Shown: positions 7,761 to 15,669, counted from the first letter of the stretch. The stretch: DNA of 64,000 nucleotides from Paenibacillus sp. HWE-109 (GCF_022163125.1 NZ_CP091881.1:9013285-9077284), one strand, 5' to 3'. Notes: generated by a model from the sequence alone, not told the origin. Numbers and translations: made by a program.

Positions 7761-8207
7761 ATGGAAAACGGCAGAATTGCAGGGGTTTTATCAATAATTT
7801 ATCCTGGTGTGGGTCAACTGTACAATGGACGGATTAAAAAATGGTTTTATTATACTTGTCTTCAAATATTATTGACCGTTCTCTTTCCTCCCATATTTAG
7901 AATAGCCGACTTATTCACAACATACTTGTTTTTGTTTGGGATCATTACTATTATCTTACTGCCACTTGCACTAATTCCTTTTTGTTGGTTAGCATTTGGA
8001 TTCATCTTTTTACCAAGACATTCAGCCTATAAAGATGCTATAGAAAAAGTTGAGACTTATGATTCAAATCGAGAAACTAACAAGACTAAATATTTTAGCT
8101 TGAAACAGCGATTAACAATTGTTGTTTTAGTGTTAATGATCGAAGTGTTAATCTCGCTATTCTTATTTGAATATTCTTGGGAATTTACAACAGACCTGTT
8201 ATTGTAA
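7761..8207 (+). CDS. Small multi-pass membrane protein (TM2-like start)
   Basis: A 148-residue protein with four predicted membrane helices: about 8-24 (GVLSIIYPGVGQLYNG, similar to the start of TM2-type domains), 30-50, 55-85 and 118-140. A polar cytoplasmic-type loop (KDAIEKVETYDSNRETNKTK) precedes the last helix. The ATG follows TTGGAGTGAAAG, an adequate ribosome binding site. No catalytic motif is visible. It stands alone in an AT-rich patch between gene relics. The function is unknown. Confidence 0.65.
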   Translation: MENGRIAGVLSIIYPGVGQLYNGRIKKWFYYTCLQILLTVLFPPIFRIADLFTTYLFLFGIITIILLPLALIPFCWLAFGFIFLPRHSAYKDAIEKVETYDSNRETNKTKYFSLKQRLTIVVLVLMIEVLISLFLFEYSWEFTTDLLL

Positions 8208-8330
8208 GTTCATTTCAAAATTCCTGGACTTGCGGCAAGGAGTTTCACTAGTTCTTCATCCGGGGGAAGGTTGGATCGATCCCGATTACTCGGAGCCTAC
8301 GGATACGTTGAAGTCGGATATTAGAAAAAC

Positions 8331-8358
8331 AGGCTGCCAGCATATTAGGCAGCCTATT
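8331..8358 (+). terminator. Hairpin AGGCTGCC/GGCAGCCT
   Basis: An 8-bp perfect stem (8331-8338 with 8348-8355) inside a 464-bp spacer. It is the same stem sequence as the terminators at 4944 and 5861, though the T tract is weak here. Confidence 0.5.
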
Positions 8359-8389
8359 CAAGTAAAGGGCAGATTACTTTGGCAGGTAG

Positions 8390-8536
8390 GAGAATCTATA
8401 CTTTTATAGAATTAACAATTACAGTAATTTTAAAGGACCACTTTTTTTAAAAAAGGGAACTTTTGAAATTTCTGTCGTCTGGGATGAGGATAGTAAAAGT
8501 TCGATTTCTGAAGAGGAAATGGCCAACTATGACTAA
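8390..8536 (+). pseudogene. Coding relic without start codon
   Basis: Between a TAG (8387-8389) and a TAA (8534-8536) lies a frame with protein-like content (NYSNFKGPLFLKKGTFEISV then VWDEDSKSSISEEEMANYD). No start or ribosome binding site is present. It looks like the 3' end of an accessory gene. The rest of the 8208-8671 spacer shows another possible coding scrap near 8215-8320 and no complete gene. Confidence 0.35.
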
Positions 8537-8641
8537 AATTTGGGAATTAAGATACTTTAATTAGCAATGAAATGTAAGTAGAATAGTACAGGAGCAAAAA
8601 AGTAAACATCGTCGATTAATTACATGTGGGAACATTAGTTC

Positions 8642-8650
8642 TGATATACT
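8642..8650 (+). promoter_or_regulatory. Extended -10 promoter element
   Basis: TGATATACT, that is TG-N-TATACT, 22 nt before the ATG at 8672. No good -35 box is seen. Confidence 0.45.
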
Positions 8651-8671
8651 GAGGAAAAGGAGAAATGTAGC

Positions 8672-9025
8672 ATGGGAGTTTCTGTTTATTACACTTGTTT
8701 GAGAAACTATAACCTTACCAACAGTGAGGAGCAAGAGATAACGGCCATCATTGATAAATACAATGCGGGTTTTGAAATGAAGGATATTGGAGAAACATTT
8801 TGTGTTTATGACTATGATCAGGATGAACCAACAGTGATCTTTGCAGGTTCAACAAAGTTACCCTTTTCAGATGATTTTGAAGATACATTGCATGCGCTGT
8901 TTTATTGGTTGACCTGTTTGACGGATATTAGAAGAAGTATTTCTAATGGGGATTGGCATGTGCATCTAGATGATACGGATGCCATTTGGGATGAGGATAC
9001 AGGTTGGCAAATGCCAGAAGATTAA
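8672..9025 (+). CDS. Acidic protein of unknown function
   Basis: A 117-residue, strongly acidic soluble protein (many Asp/Glu, three Trp near the C-terminus: DGDWHVHLDDTDAIW-like end and TGWQMPED). The ATG follows AAAAGGAGAAATGTAGC. No signal peptide or membrane segment. Size, acidity and lone accessory position resemble polymorphic-toxin immunity proteins, but no specific family is recognised and no toxin gene is adjacent. Treat as hypothetical. Confidence 0.6.
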   Translation: MGVSVYYTCLRNYNLTNSEEQEITAIIDKYNAGFEMKDIGETFCVYDYDQDEPTVIFAGSTKLPFSDDFEDTLHALFYWLTCLTDIRRSISNGDWHVHLDDTDAIWDEDTGWQMPED

Positions 9026-9042
9026 TACTCGTATCCCCAAGA

Positions 9043-9141
9043 AGAATCAACGAATTGCTATCACAGGGATGGAAAGTTGTTAGTCAAAGTTCTAATGGGA
9101 GGTGGAGAGGGGAATACGGTCCATTCTCTCGTAATTCTTGA
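9043..9141 (+). pseudogene. Possible DUF4177-like C-terminal relic
   Basis: Downstream of the acidic protein, a frame without its own start encodes INELLSQGWKVVSQ and then GRWRGEYGPFSRNS before a TGA. The LNxLgxxGWelVs pattern resembles the core of small DUF4177-type proteins. It is only about 32 codons and lacks a start, so it is a relic at best. Confidence 0.3.
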
Positions 9142-9179
9142 AAAATAGCTATATTACGCTATTGAATACCGATAGTGAA

Positions 9180-9206
9180 GGAGCTTGCTTCGCGGCAGCT
9201 CTTTTT
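9180..9206 (+). terminator. Terminator hairpin before the next small gene
   Basis: GAGCTTGC (9181-9188) pairs imperfectly with GCAGCTC (9195-9201), followed by TTTTT. Confidence 0.65.
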
Positions 9207-9320
9207 GTTCATTCAAGTAACGGGCATGATAATTGGTATCCTGAATATTTACAGTTTTGTTAGGTTTGTAGTTTCGGATCTCATGAGAAATAAATAAGAC
9301 TGTCGAAAAAAGGTGCAAAT

Positions 9321-9722
9321 ATGAAAATAAAAAAACGATCTATATTTATGCTAATTGGAGTATTCTTTTTGATGATACTAGTCTTTATAGGAATTAATTG
9401 GTTGAGAAATATAATAGATCAATTCCAAAATTTTTCAGTAACAATAAAGAACAAATCAGACTATGATATTGTTTCAATAGAGACTGGAATAATAAAAGGG
9501 GCTTCAAATGATATTTATACCGAGAAAATTATGAGTGGTGAAACCAGGGAAATTAACCCTATATTAAATTTAAAAGGAGAAGGTGCAATATATATTAAAT
9601 ATACCGATTCAAGAGGAGCTACCAAAGAAGAGACTGTATGTGGTTATACAGAATATCTATCGGGAAATTCAAAGGTGACAATTAGTAATGATAAAGTAAC
9701 TATTGAACAAAATTGTATGTAA
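9321..9722 (+). CDS. Membrane-anchored extracytoplasmic protein, unknown
   Basis: A 133-residue protein with a basic N-terminus (MKIKKRS), one membrane helix (about residues 8-30) and an extracytoplasmic beta-rich domain. The latter starts QNFSVTIKNKSDYDIVSIET and ends in an SKVTISNDKVTIEQNC strand pair. Two Cys residues (in VCGYTEY and at the C-terminus) could form a disulphide. The start follows AAAAAAGGTGCAAAT. No family recognised. It is AT-rich, like the relics around it, and stands alone. Confidence 0.6.
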   Translation: MKIKKRSIFMLIGVFFLMILVFIGINWLRNIIDQFQNFSVTIKNKSDYDIVSIETGIIKGASNDIYTEKIMSGETREINPILNLKGEGAIYIKYTDSRGATKEETVCGYTEYLSGNSKVTISNDKVTIEQNCM

Positions 9723-9792
9723 AATTTTAAGTGTTTATTGATCCAAGGATATCTTCTAAAGGGGACGGAGATCAGGACAGGAAAAAAATGTA

Positions 9793-9823
9793 TTGACACA
9801 AAAATAATTAGGTGCCATACTAT
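9793..9823 (+). promoter_or_regulatory. Promoter and half-operator of the MarR gene
   Basis: TTGACA (9793-9798) and TACTAT (9818-9823) are 19 bp apart (CATACT would give 17). TTAGGTGCC (9808-9816) lies between them and matches TTAGGTTCC in the operator-like dyad at 10432-10443, suggesting autoregulation. Transcription would start close to the ATG at 9828. Confidence 0.5.
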
Positions 9824-9827
9824 ATAT

Positions 9828-10391
9828 ATGAACAACAACAATAACCTAACAAATGACATGAATGCTATTCCCTCGCTTGTACAATCCAAGCGCCAGATTG
9901 ATCGCTATAACCTAGACATAGACGCACAAGCTATACTCGTCGCGTCTAGGCTAATGGCAGCGGGAGCCAGGCTTGGTCATGCTTCGGAGATTCATTTCTC
10001 TAGATTCGGTTTATCAACAGGGCGATATCGTTTATTGGCAGACCTTGAAGATAACGAAGGAGAAGAGTTGCCTTCGCAGTTAGCGGAGCATCTAGGTGTT
10101 ACACGTGCTACAGTGACTGGTCTTATCGACATTCTTGAGCGAGATGGCCTAGTATCGCGACGATCAAGCTCAGAAGATGGCCGTCAGAAATCCGTTATAT
10201 TGACAGAGCAAGGAGCGAAGAAGCTCCGTGAAATGGCACCTGAGCATTTCACTCGGCTGGAAGCCATGGTGGGCTTACTCAGTATCGAGGAGCGCAGTGT
10301 TTTTCTCGACCTGCTAGGCCGAGTTACACAAGGCATCTCAGCACTTACGGACGAACCAAGTGAACCAAAGCAACACATCAGTAATGAGTAG
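9828..10391 (+). CDS. MarR-family transcriptional regulator
   Basis: A winged-helix MarR regulator of about 187 residues when started at the ATG at 9828; an ATG at 9858 is the alternative, and neither has a clear Shine-Dalgarno, so the start is uncertain. The core reads LPSQLAEHLGVTRATVTGLI (recognition helix) followed by a wing DGLVSRRSSSEDGRQKSVIL and the C-terminal dimerisation helix. MarR proteins bind pseudo-palindromic sites as dimers and release on small ligands or oxidation; no Cys is evident, so a ligand type is more likely. The similar TTAGGT-type sites before this gene and before the next operon suggest that it represses itself and the membrane protein/NmrA-like pair downstream. 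Confidence 0.88.
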   Translation: MNNNNNLTNDMNAIPSLVQSKRQIDRYNLDIDAQAILVASRLMAAGARLGHASEIHFSRFGLSTGRYRLLADLEDNEGEELPSQLAEHLGVTRATVTGLIDILERDGLVSRRSSSEDGRQKSVILTEQGAKKLREMAPEHFTRLEAMVGLLSIEERSVFLDLLGRVTQGISALTDEPSEPKQHISNE

Positions 10392-10394
10392 AAT

Positions 10395-10419
10395 GGGCTA
10401 GTGAAGCTAGCCTATTTTT
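10395..10419 (+). terminator. Terminator after the MarR gene
   Basis: GGCTAG (10396-10401) pairs with CTAGCC (10407-10412) around TGAAG, then TATTTTT. Confidence 0.6.
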
Positions 10420-10429
10420 ACCCTCATAT

Positions 10430-10458
10430 AGTTAGGTTCCTAATTATATCTAACTGAA
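10430..10458 (+). promoter_or_regulatory. MarR operator-like dyad before the membrane protein/NmrA operon
   Basis: TTAGG (10432-10436) TT CCTAA (10439-10443) is a perfect inverted repeat, flanked by TATAG and TTATA sequences and a further TCTAACT. The half-site TTAGGTxCC also occurs in the promoter of the MarR gene. Confidence 0.5.
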
Positions 10459-10498
10459 GCAAGCGCTGAACGATTTAAAAGAAGAAAGGAGCAACTAA

Positions 10499-11002
10499 AT
10501 GAACAAAATGGAATACCCGAATCAGACAGATGGTGTTTACGAAATCAAGTCTGCTGGTTCTGGCGCAAAGACTTTTGTGCTGTGGCGTGAAATTTTAATG
10601 GCCTATGTTTCTCCTGCCATCATGGCAGGTATTGGGGGATTGGTTACTGCCGACAAGGGGCTCCAAATAGGGGCATTGACCACAATTGGCGGAACATCGG
10701 CCTTGGTGGCTTGGATGCTTGGCCTTTGGCTGCGCAGCCGAGGAGGCCAAAAACGGTGGATCATCGGTGCACCTCACTTGGTTGTGGTTGGGCTGTTCGC
10801 GTTGACGGGAGCAATGTTTGGCCTATTCGCCGCATGGGCAACATCTGGTTTACTAGAAATTATGATTCCCAGCAATGACCTAGCCTGGGTCGGTCGCGTC
10901 TGGATCGATTTCCCATTGTCTGGCTTCATAGCAAGCACGATAGTGATATGGCGGTGGCGTCTTGCCGCCACAACAAATTTTTCATCCAAAAGGAGAAGAT
11001 AA
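10499..11002 (+). CDS. Four-helix membrane protein, unknown
   Basis: A 167-residue protein with about four membrane helices: roughly residues 33-54, 60-83, 92-118 and 130-150. The N-terminal 30 residues are polar and the tail is basic (FSSKRRR), which suggests that the C-terminus is cytoplasmic. The start follows AGAAAGGAGCAACTAA. The next gene begins 2 nt after this stop, so the two form an operon with the NAD(P)H-binding protein, probably under MarR control. No transport or enzyme motif is recognised. Confidence 0.65.
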   Translation: MNKMEYPNQTDGVYEIKSAGSGAKTFVLWREILMAYVSPAIMAGIGGLVTADKGLQIGALTTIGGTSALVAWMLGLWLRSRGGQKRWIIGAPHLVVVGLFALTGAMFGLFAAWATSGLLEIMIPSNDLAWVGRVWIDFPLSGFIASTIVIWRWRLAATTNFSSKRRR

Positions 11003-11004
11003 AA

Positions 11005-11871
11005 ATGATAGTTATTATTGGAGCAACAGGTACGATAGGCAGTGCGCTTTTGGAACGATTGGTTGATCTTGGTGTACCCGCTAGAGCGTTGAGCAGAGAG
11101 CCTGAGAAGTTGCGTGATCAGATCGGAGATAAAGGCCGGTCGATTATTGAGGTCGCATCGGCTGATGCTTCCGACCCCGAATCGCTGCGCCGTGCGTTTA
11201 AAGGAGCCAGTCAGCTCTTCCTTGCCATGTCCAACAGTCCAAGACAAATCGAATTGGAAACTTCGATCATTCAGATTGCTGCCGAAGCTGGAATCAAACA
11301 CATCGTAAAGATATCCAGTCCTGCCTTTGAGATAAGCTCTCCAGTGGCAGTGGCGGGCTGGCATCAAGAAATCGAGAAAGTGCTGAGCGAATCGGGCCTC
11401 ATTCACACCGTGTTGCGCCCTTATGCGTTCATGCAAAACTTGTTGCGCCTTGCACCAACGATCACAACCCAAAATGTTTTCTTCGGCTCCATGGGCCACT
11501 CACCCTGTAACTTCATTGACTGTCGCGATATCGCAGATGTTGCGGCAGAAGTTCTGATCAACCGCGAGGTATCAGGCCAAATATATACACTTACCGGTTC
11601 GGAGATTTTCAGCTATCCGCAGATCGCGAGTCAACTATCCACTCTGCTTCATCGGTCGATAAGCTACATCAACATGGACCCGCCAGTACTGCTCCGCAAT
11701 CTAATCGAGCACGGGCATATGCCTACTTGGCTTGCGAACCACGTTGTGGAAATTCAAACTATGTCTACGGTGGTGCCAGAAAGTCCTAATGACACTGTGA
11801 AACGCTTGCTTGGCAGAGCGCCCCGCACGCTAAGCGCCTTCCTGCATGAGTATGTAGAAAATTTCCGGTAG
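11005..11871 (+). CDS. NmrA-like NAD(P)H-binding atypical short-chain dehydrogenase
   Basis: A 288-residue protein with a Rossmann fold. The glycine motif GATGTIGSALLERL lies at the very N-terminus, followed by RALSREPEKL and a helix-strand series typical of NmrA/HSCARG or NAD(P)H:quinone reductase-like proteins (AEAGIKHIVKISSPAF; ESGLIHTVLRPYAFMQNLL). The canonical SDR YxxxK pair is absent, as usual for this group, which act as redox sensors or quinone/azo reductases. The ATG at 11005 follows AAAAGGAGAAGATAAAA and is preferred over longer in-frame starts that overlap the preceding gene. It is the second gene of a likely MarR-regulated operon, fitting an electrophile or quinone response (inference). 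Confidence 0.85.
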   Translation: MIVIIGATGTIGSALLERLVDLGVPARALSREPEKLRDQIGDKGRSIIEVASADASDPESLRRAFKGASQLFLAMSNSPRQIELETSIIQIAAEAGIKHIVKISSPAFEISSPVAVAGWHQEIEKVLSESGLIHTVLRPYAFMQNLLRLAPTITTQNVFFGSMGHSPCNFIDCRDIADVAAEVLINREVSGQIYTLTGSEIFSYPQIASQLSTLLHRSISYINMDPPVLLRNLIEHGHMPTWLANHVVEIQTMSTVVPESPNDTVKRLLGRAPRTLSAFLHEYVENFR

Positions 11872-11911
11872 AGGCTGAGCCCACCTATTTTGAAAATTGT
11901 GTCACTTAAAA

Positions 11912-11954
11912 GGCTACTCCTCCATCATTCAGTGATGTGAAGAGTAGCCCTCTT
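11912..11954 (+). terminator. Terminator after the NmrA-like gene
   Basis: GGCTACTC (11912-11919) pairs with GAGTAGCC (11942-11949), with an inner CATCA/TGATG stem, then CTCTTT. It could also serve the convergent kinase gene. Confidence 0.75.
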
Positions 11955-11993
11955 TAACTTGATTTTTGGGATTCCATTGAACCCCGATGCGGC

Positions 11994-13763
11994 TCACAGC
12001 CTTGATACATCGGGATTTTTGGCGTATGCGGGCAGCAGGATCTCAATTTTCGTGCCTTGCCACACTTTGGATTGGACCTGGATTTCGCCGCCGTGCGCTT
12101 CCACGATGGTTTTGGCGATGCTCATCCCGAGCCCGGAGCCTTCTGTTGATTCCTCGGTATTCGTTCCCCGGTAGTAGCGATTGAACAAATGATGCAGCGT
12201 TTCTTCGTCCATCCCTTTGCCATTATCGATTACGCGTATGCATGCCATGTCGTTCATCCTGCCGACAGATATGGTGATGATCACGCCAGGCGGGTTATGC
12301 TTCACGGCGTTGGACAGCAAATTGTCCATCAGCCGCAGCAGCCAGGTTTCATCGGCCTGTATCAGTAAGGGACACTCTTCTCCAACATAGTGAAACTGAT
12401 ACTCAGACATCATGGTGTCGTTGACGTACTTCAGTACGGAGCAGCGGACCAGCTCTATCAAGTCGATTTCCCGAACCTTCATGATCGAATCGCCCTGCTT
12501 GAGCTGATGAATCAACGAAAAGTCGGAGATCAGCTCGAGCATATAATCCCCTTTCTCCCGAATCGTCGCGCCCATGATCCGCATCTCCTCATGGCTCCAT
12601 TGCTCAGGCAAGCTCTCCAGCATATACCCATAACCTTGAATTGTGGCCAAGGGCGTGCGCAGATCGTGAGAGATTCCTGACATCCACTCTGCTTGCGCCT
12701 TCTCCAGCCGCTCCCGTTCCTTCTCGGTCTGAGTCAATTGATGAGTCATCTGGTAGAAGGATTCGATCACTTCCTTATAGAGTCTGTAGCTGATTCGCAA
12801 CGTGCCATTGCGGCGGAATACCTTGCGTACGTCCTTGGCGGTCAGTACCTGGTCGTATTGTCCCTTGCGCATACGATCGAACCAGCCTGCGAACAGAATC
12901 AGCGGCTGACCGTAGCGGTAGCCGTGCCAGATGGAGATCGGCAGCGCCAACAGCAGGATAAGTCCTGCAAACCAGACGAGTGCGCGCGTTGCCGTTTCCA
13001 TCACAGGATGCTTAAGAGGGGTTCCCGCTGCGTGGGTTGTATAGAGGATCCAGGTCATTCTGCTCAGTTGGTCCCGATGGGTGACAATATTCGTGTCATA
13101 GTTGCTGGGAGATTGCTGGATGGCCAGGATATCCAGCGGTCGATATGCCTTCTGCACATATGCTTCATCGCCGATGCTTTGTACGATCTGGCTTTCGGGA
13201 TTGATCACCTGCAGATAGCTGCCGCTTTGGCGAAGCCGCTGGTCCAAGAGGGGAACCTCCTCGCTACGCACGATTCCATGCTGTCCGTAAGTGTCGAACC
13301 AAGCCACGAGCTGGTCAAGGTCAGAATTTTGGTAGCCCAACATATATAGAAGCGGCTCCTGAAAAGAAAAATTCAGCTGAGTGTGTACGGCAAATGTCTC
13401 AAACGTCCGTGTCTCCTGAATATCGAGCAGTTGAGCGATGGAGTAGGAGGCTGGTAGCGCATAATGCGGAGTTGTATTGACGGTGTAGATCACCGCTCCT
13501 TCGGCACTGACAACCTGCAGCCACATTCCTTTCTCCTTGATAAGCTTCTCCCACTCGGGGGAGATCTGAATCGTCCCGCCTTTGTAAGTAGCTTCTTGAG
13601 CGATCTGTTGCAGGGCGCCAACCGGAAAGTTCCGGCGTATCTCATTACTCGTCATGTTCTGGAAAAATAGGATGCAGGCAACCAGCGTAATGGCCAATAT
13701 CAGCAGGGCGTAGAAAATCAATTGATACGTGAAATGGAAGGCCATGCGCCGCTGGATCTTCAT
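11994..13763 (-). CDS. Membrane sensor histidine kinase (PhoR/ResE-like)
   Basis: A 589-residue kinase. TM1 spans about residues 12-34, a 225-residue extracytoplasmic sensor follows, TM2 about 260-280, then a HAMP-like linker, a HisKA domain with phospho-acceptor H366 in GISHDLRTPLATIQGYG, and a HATPase with an N-box (LMDNLLSNAVKHNP), G1 (IDNGKGMDEE) and G2 (GSGLGMSIAKTIVEAHGG). It phosphorylates the PhoB-type regulator encoded just upstream; the two genes overlap by 4 nt (ATGA), so they are translationally coupled. The sensor domain has no recognised ligand family. The 3' end converges on the NmrA-like operon. Confidence 0.92.
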   Translation of the reverse strand: MKIQRRMAFHFTYQLIFYALLILAITLVACILFFQNMTSNEIRRNFPVGALQQIAQEATYKGGTIQISPEWEKLIKEKGMWLQVVSAEGAVIYTVNTTPHYALPASYSIAQLLDIQETRTFETFAVHTQLNFSFQEPLLYMLGYQNSDLDQLVAWFDTYGQHGIVRSEEVPLLDQRLRQSGSYLQVINPESQIVQSIGDEAYVQKAYRPLDILAIQQSPSNYDTNIVTHRDQLSRMTWILYTTHAAGTPLKHPVMETATRALVWFAGLILLLALPISIWHGYRYGQPLILFAGWFDRMRKGQYDQVLTAKDVRKVFRRNGTLRISYRLYKEVIESFYQMTHQLTQTEKERERLEKAQAEWMSGISHDLRTPLATIQGYGYMLESLPEQWSHEEMRIMGATIREKGDYMLELISDFSLIHQLKQGDSIMKVREIDLIELVRCSVLKYVNDTMMSEYQFHYVGEECPLLIQADETWLLRLMDNLLSNAVKHNPPGVIITISVGRMNDMACIRVIDNGKGMDEETLHHLFNRYYRGTNTEESTEGSGLGMSIAKTIVEAHGGEIQVQSKVWQGTKIEILLPAYAKNPDVSRL

Positions 13764-14494
13764 CGCTCCTGTGGCTCCTTCACCAGCTTGTAGCCGAGTC
13801 CGCGTACGGTAAGCAGCAGCTTCGGGTTGCCGGGGTCGATCTCGATCCGCTCCCGGATACGCCGGATATGCACCATTACGGTCGAGTCATCGCCCTGTCC
13901 GTTGATCCCCCAAACCTTGTCGTAGAGCTGTGTTCTGGAGAATACGATACCGGGAAACTTGCAGAAGTGCAGCAGCAGCTGGAAGACCTGCGCTGGGCAA
14001 GGAATAGGCTGCCCAGCTACAATCAGTTCGCCCTCCGCCTCGTTGAGGGTGAAGCGGCCGAATCGGTAAACGCCCGGTTCGTTCCCCCTCACGGGACTGG
14101 CTGAGGGAGCTTCCGACTCCAGACGGCGTATACGCGCCAGAATTCTCGCGGCCACCTCTAGGGGATTGAAGGGCTTCGTAATATAATCGTCCCCGCCCAT
14201 GGCGAATCCCCGCAGGACATCAAGATCGGAAGCTTTGGCTGTCAGAAACAAAATATGCGGATTCCCGTATTCGCGGAGCTTGGAGCAGAGTTCCAGGCCG
14301 CTGCCGTCGGGAAGCATAATGTCGAGCAGGACGACATCGGGGGCTTCACGCTTCGCTAAATTGAGAGCTTCGGCGCAGGTAGAAGCCGCGTACAGCTGAT
14401 GAAACCCTTCCCTGCGAAGCACCATTTGCAGCATAGTGACAATCGAGGGCTCGTCGTCGACGATTGCGATTTTAATATCAGATAGACTTGTCAT
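13760..14494 (-). CDS. OmpR/PhoB-family response regulator
   Basis: A regulator of 244 residues. The start ATG at 14494 is chosen because AAGGGTG sits 6 nt upstream; a longer frame exists but lacks a site. The receiver domain has the acidic pair (IVDDEPS), phospho-acceptor Asp in DVVLLDIMLPDGSG and the switch Lys in DDYITKPFNP. The C-terminal winged helix ends STVMVHIRRIRERIEIDPGN and then LTVRGLGYKLV. It is the partner of the overlapping downstream kinase. A 15-bp perfect inverted repeat lies 45 bp upstream of the start and may be its binding region; PhoB-type regulators more often use direct repeats, so this is uncertain. Confidence 0.93.
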   Translation of the reverse strand: MTSLSDIKIAIVDDEPSIVTMLQMVLRREGFHQLYAASTCAEALNLAKREAPDVVLLDIMLPDGSGLELCSKLREYGNPHILFLTAKASDLDVLRGFAMGGDDYITKPFNPLEVAARILARIRRLESEAPSASPVRGNEPGVYRFGRFTLNEAEGELIVAGQPIPCPAQVFQLLLHFCKFPGIVFSRTQLYDKVWGINGQGDDSTVMVHIRRIRERIEIDPGNPKLLLTVRGLGYKLVKEPQER

Positions 14495-14538
14495 CGTGTT
14501 CACCCTTTTCCATTTCCATAGTAGCATACTCACATGAA

Positions 14539-14597
14539 CAGAACCTAAACGGAGGGAGCAAAATTAAGCTGAAGTTTATCTATCCGTTTAGGTTCTG
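14539..14597. promoter_or_regulatory. 15-bp perfect inverted repeat upstream of the regulator gene
   Basis: CAGAACCTAAACGGA (14539-14553) and TCCGTTTAGGTTCTG (14583-14597) are exact reverse complements 29 bp apart. They extend outward to ATGAA/TTTCAT with one extra base. The element sits in the divergent control region between the two-component system and the TraB-like relic. Candidate operator or large hairpin. Confidence 0.6.
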
Positions 14598-14624
14598 TTT
14601 CATTGGGGCTGGTAGGATAGGGAT

Positions 14625-14935
14625 GTGAAAACGATTCGGAGCGCCCCGGACCTTGCCTGGAACCAGTCTCTGCGCGAGATTACCCTTACCGCCAAGCAGC
14701 AATTGAGTGAAAGCCGCGGCTTTCTGTGGAAGGTAGAGAATAAAGGCAACACGGTGTATCTGCTTGGTTCAATCCATTACGTACTTGAAGGCATGTACCC
14801 GCTGCGTCGGGAGATTGAGAAGGCGTTCCAAGCTGCTGATTATTTGGGCGTAGAGTTGGAATGCTGCATACGCTGGGCAACCAGGGGATAGTTCCATTGC
14901 TGGAGAAGGAAGGCTTCACGGTAGAAAGACAGTAG
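14625..14935 (+). pseudogene. TraB/GumN-family protein with deleted middle
   Basis: The first 83 residues match the start of the TraB/GumN family: FLWKVENKGNTVYLLGSIH, then MYPLRREIEKAFQAADYLGV. The family's central region of about 150 residues is missing. A shifted frame directly after encodes the usual family ending (LGNQGIVPLLEKEGFTVE, stop at 14935). So a deletion plus frame change joined the two ends. GTG start at 14625; a good ribosome binding site is lacking. The intact family comprises predicted membrane-associated or secreted metalloprotease-like proteins of unclear role. Divergent from the two-component system. Confidence 0.65.
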
Positions 14936-14980
14936 CACAAGCGTATCACCAATAGTAAGGCCAATTGAGGAGGATAATAT

Positions 14981-15292
14981 ATGATTATAACTACTACATC
15001 AACTATTGAAGGTTCCCCAATCAAACAATATCTGGGTATTGTCACCGACGAAGTCATTATGGGAGCCAACGTATTCAGAGACTTTAAGGCTTCAATTACC
15101 GATCTCGTAGGAGGGCGCTCGCGCGCTTACGAAGGCAAACTTCAGGAAGCGAGAGATGCGGCATTGGCTGAGATGACCCAGCAAGCTGCGGGGATGGGAG
15201 CAAATGGGATTGTCGGAGTCGATATTGATTACGAAGTCATTCGCGATGGCATGCTGATGGTCGCCGTAAGTGGGACGGCCGTGATCGTGTAA
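14981..15292 (+). CDS. YbjQ/UPF0145 family protein
   Basis: A 103-residue member of the YbjQ (UPF0145, formerly DUF74) family, of full length. It shows the family pattern: an ITTTSTIEG start, GIVTDEVIMGANVFRDF, a central arginine-rich segment (GGRSRAYEGKLQEAR) and a GANGIVGVDIDYEVI strand pair. Members form small barrels that assemble into pentamers; a heavy-metal-binding role has been suggested but is not established. The start follows GAGGAGGATAATAT. It is monocistronic with a terminator. Confidence 0.93.
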   Translation: MIITTTSTIEGSPIKQYLGIVTDEVIMGANVFRDFKASITDLVGGRSRAYEGKLQEARDAALAEMTQQAAGMGANGIVGVDIDYEVIRDGMLMVAVSGTAVIV

Positions 15293-15304
15293 GCCACCTT
15301 ACCG

Positions 15305-15335
15305 ATGCCACTATGTTTCAGGTAGCGGCATTTTT
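15305..15335 (+). terminator. Terminator after the ybjQ-like gene
   Basis: ATGCCaCTA pairs with TAGcGGCAT, followed by TTTTTATT. Confidence 0.7.
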
Positions 15336-15390
15336 ATTCGACATCGTCCATGAAAGGGAATATAATCCAGTGAAATGCCGTCAAAGTGTT

Positions 15391-15450
15391 AATAGGTTTT
15401 GTCGCTAATGAGAGGCTGATTTCTCAAGGCGGCGAAGCCTTTTTCTTTAA
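15391..15450 (+). repeat. Dispersed 60-nt repeat, copy 1
   Basis: Starts AATAGGTTTTGTCGCTAATG and is about 80 percent identical by eye to 19001-19060. It contains GAGGCTGAT/TCTCAAGGCGGCGAAGCC, able to form a GGC/GCC hairpin with a T-rich tail. Confidence 0.7.
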
Positions 15451-15452
15451 GC

Positions 15453-15596
15453 ATCTAATGAACTGTAGGATGCTTATCGACGAGAAAATGGCTGCTTTGG
15501 AAATCTAATGAACTGGATTAGCGTTACCCGGTACTTTATTGGCCGAATAGTTATCAAATACTAGCAATAGCGCATCTGGCATTCATTAGATTTTCA
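15453..15596. repeat. ATCTAATGAACT repeat cluster
   Basis: ATCTAATGAACTG occurs at about 15453 and 15500 in direct orientation and as ATTCATTAGAT near 15581 in inverted orientation, giving a palindromic array. I see no gene in 15293-15827; the spacer holds this cluster, the 60-nt repeat, a terminator and a cre-like box. Confidence 0.6.
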
Positions 15597-15669
15597 GAAT
15601 GAGCGATTTTGGCCGAATAAAGGGTATTGAGTTCGTAAGGAGGCTTGCGAAGGTGTGTGGACTTGAAGA

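Noticed and set aside
10774..11499. Minus-strand ORF of 241 codons
   Set aside because: Antisense to the membrane protein and NmrA-like genes; no family motif.
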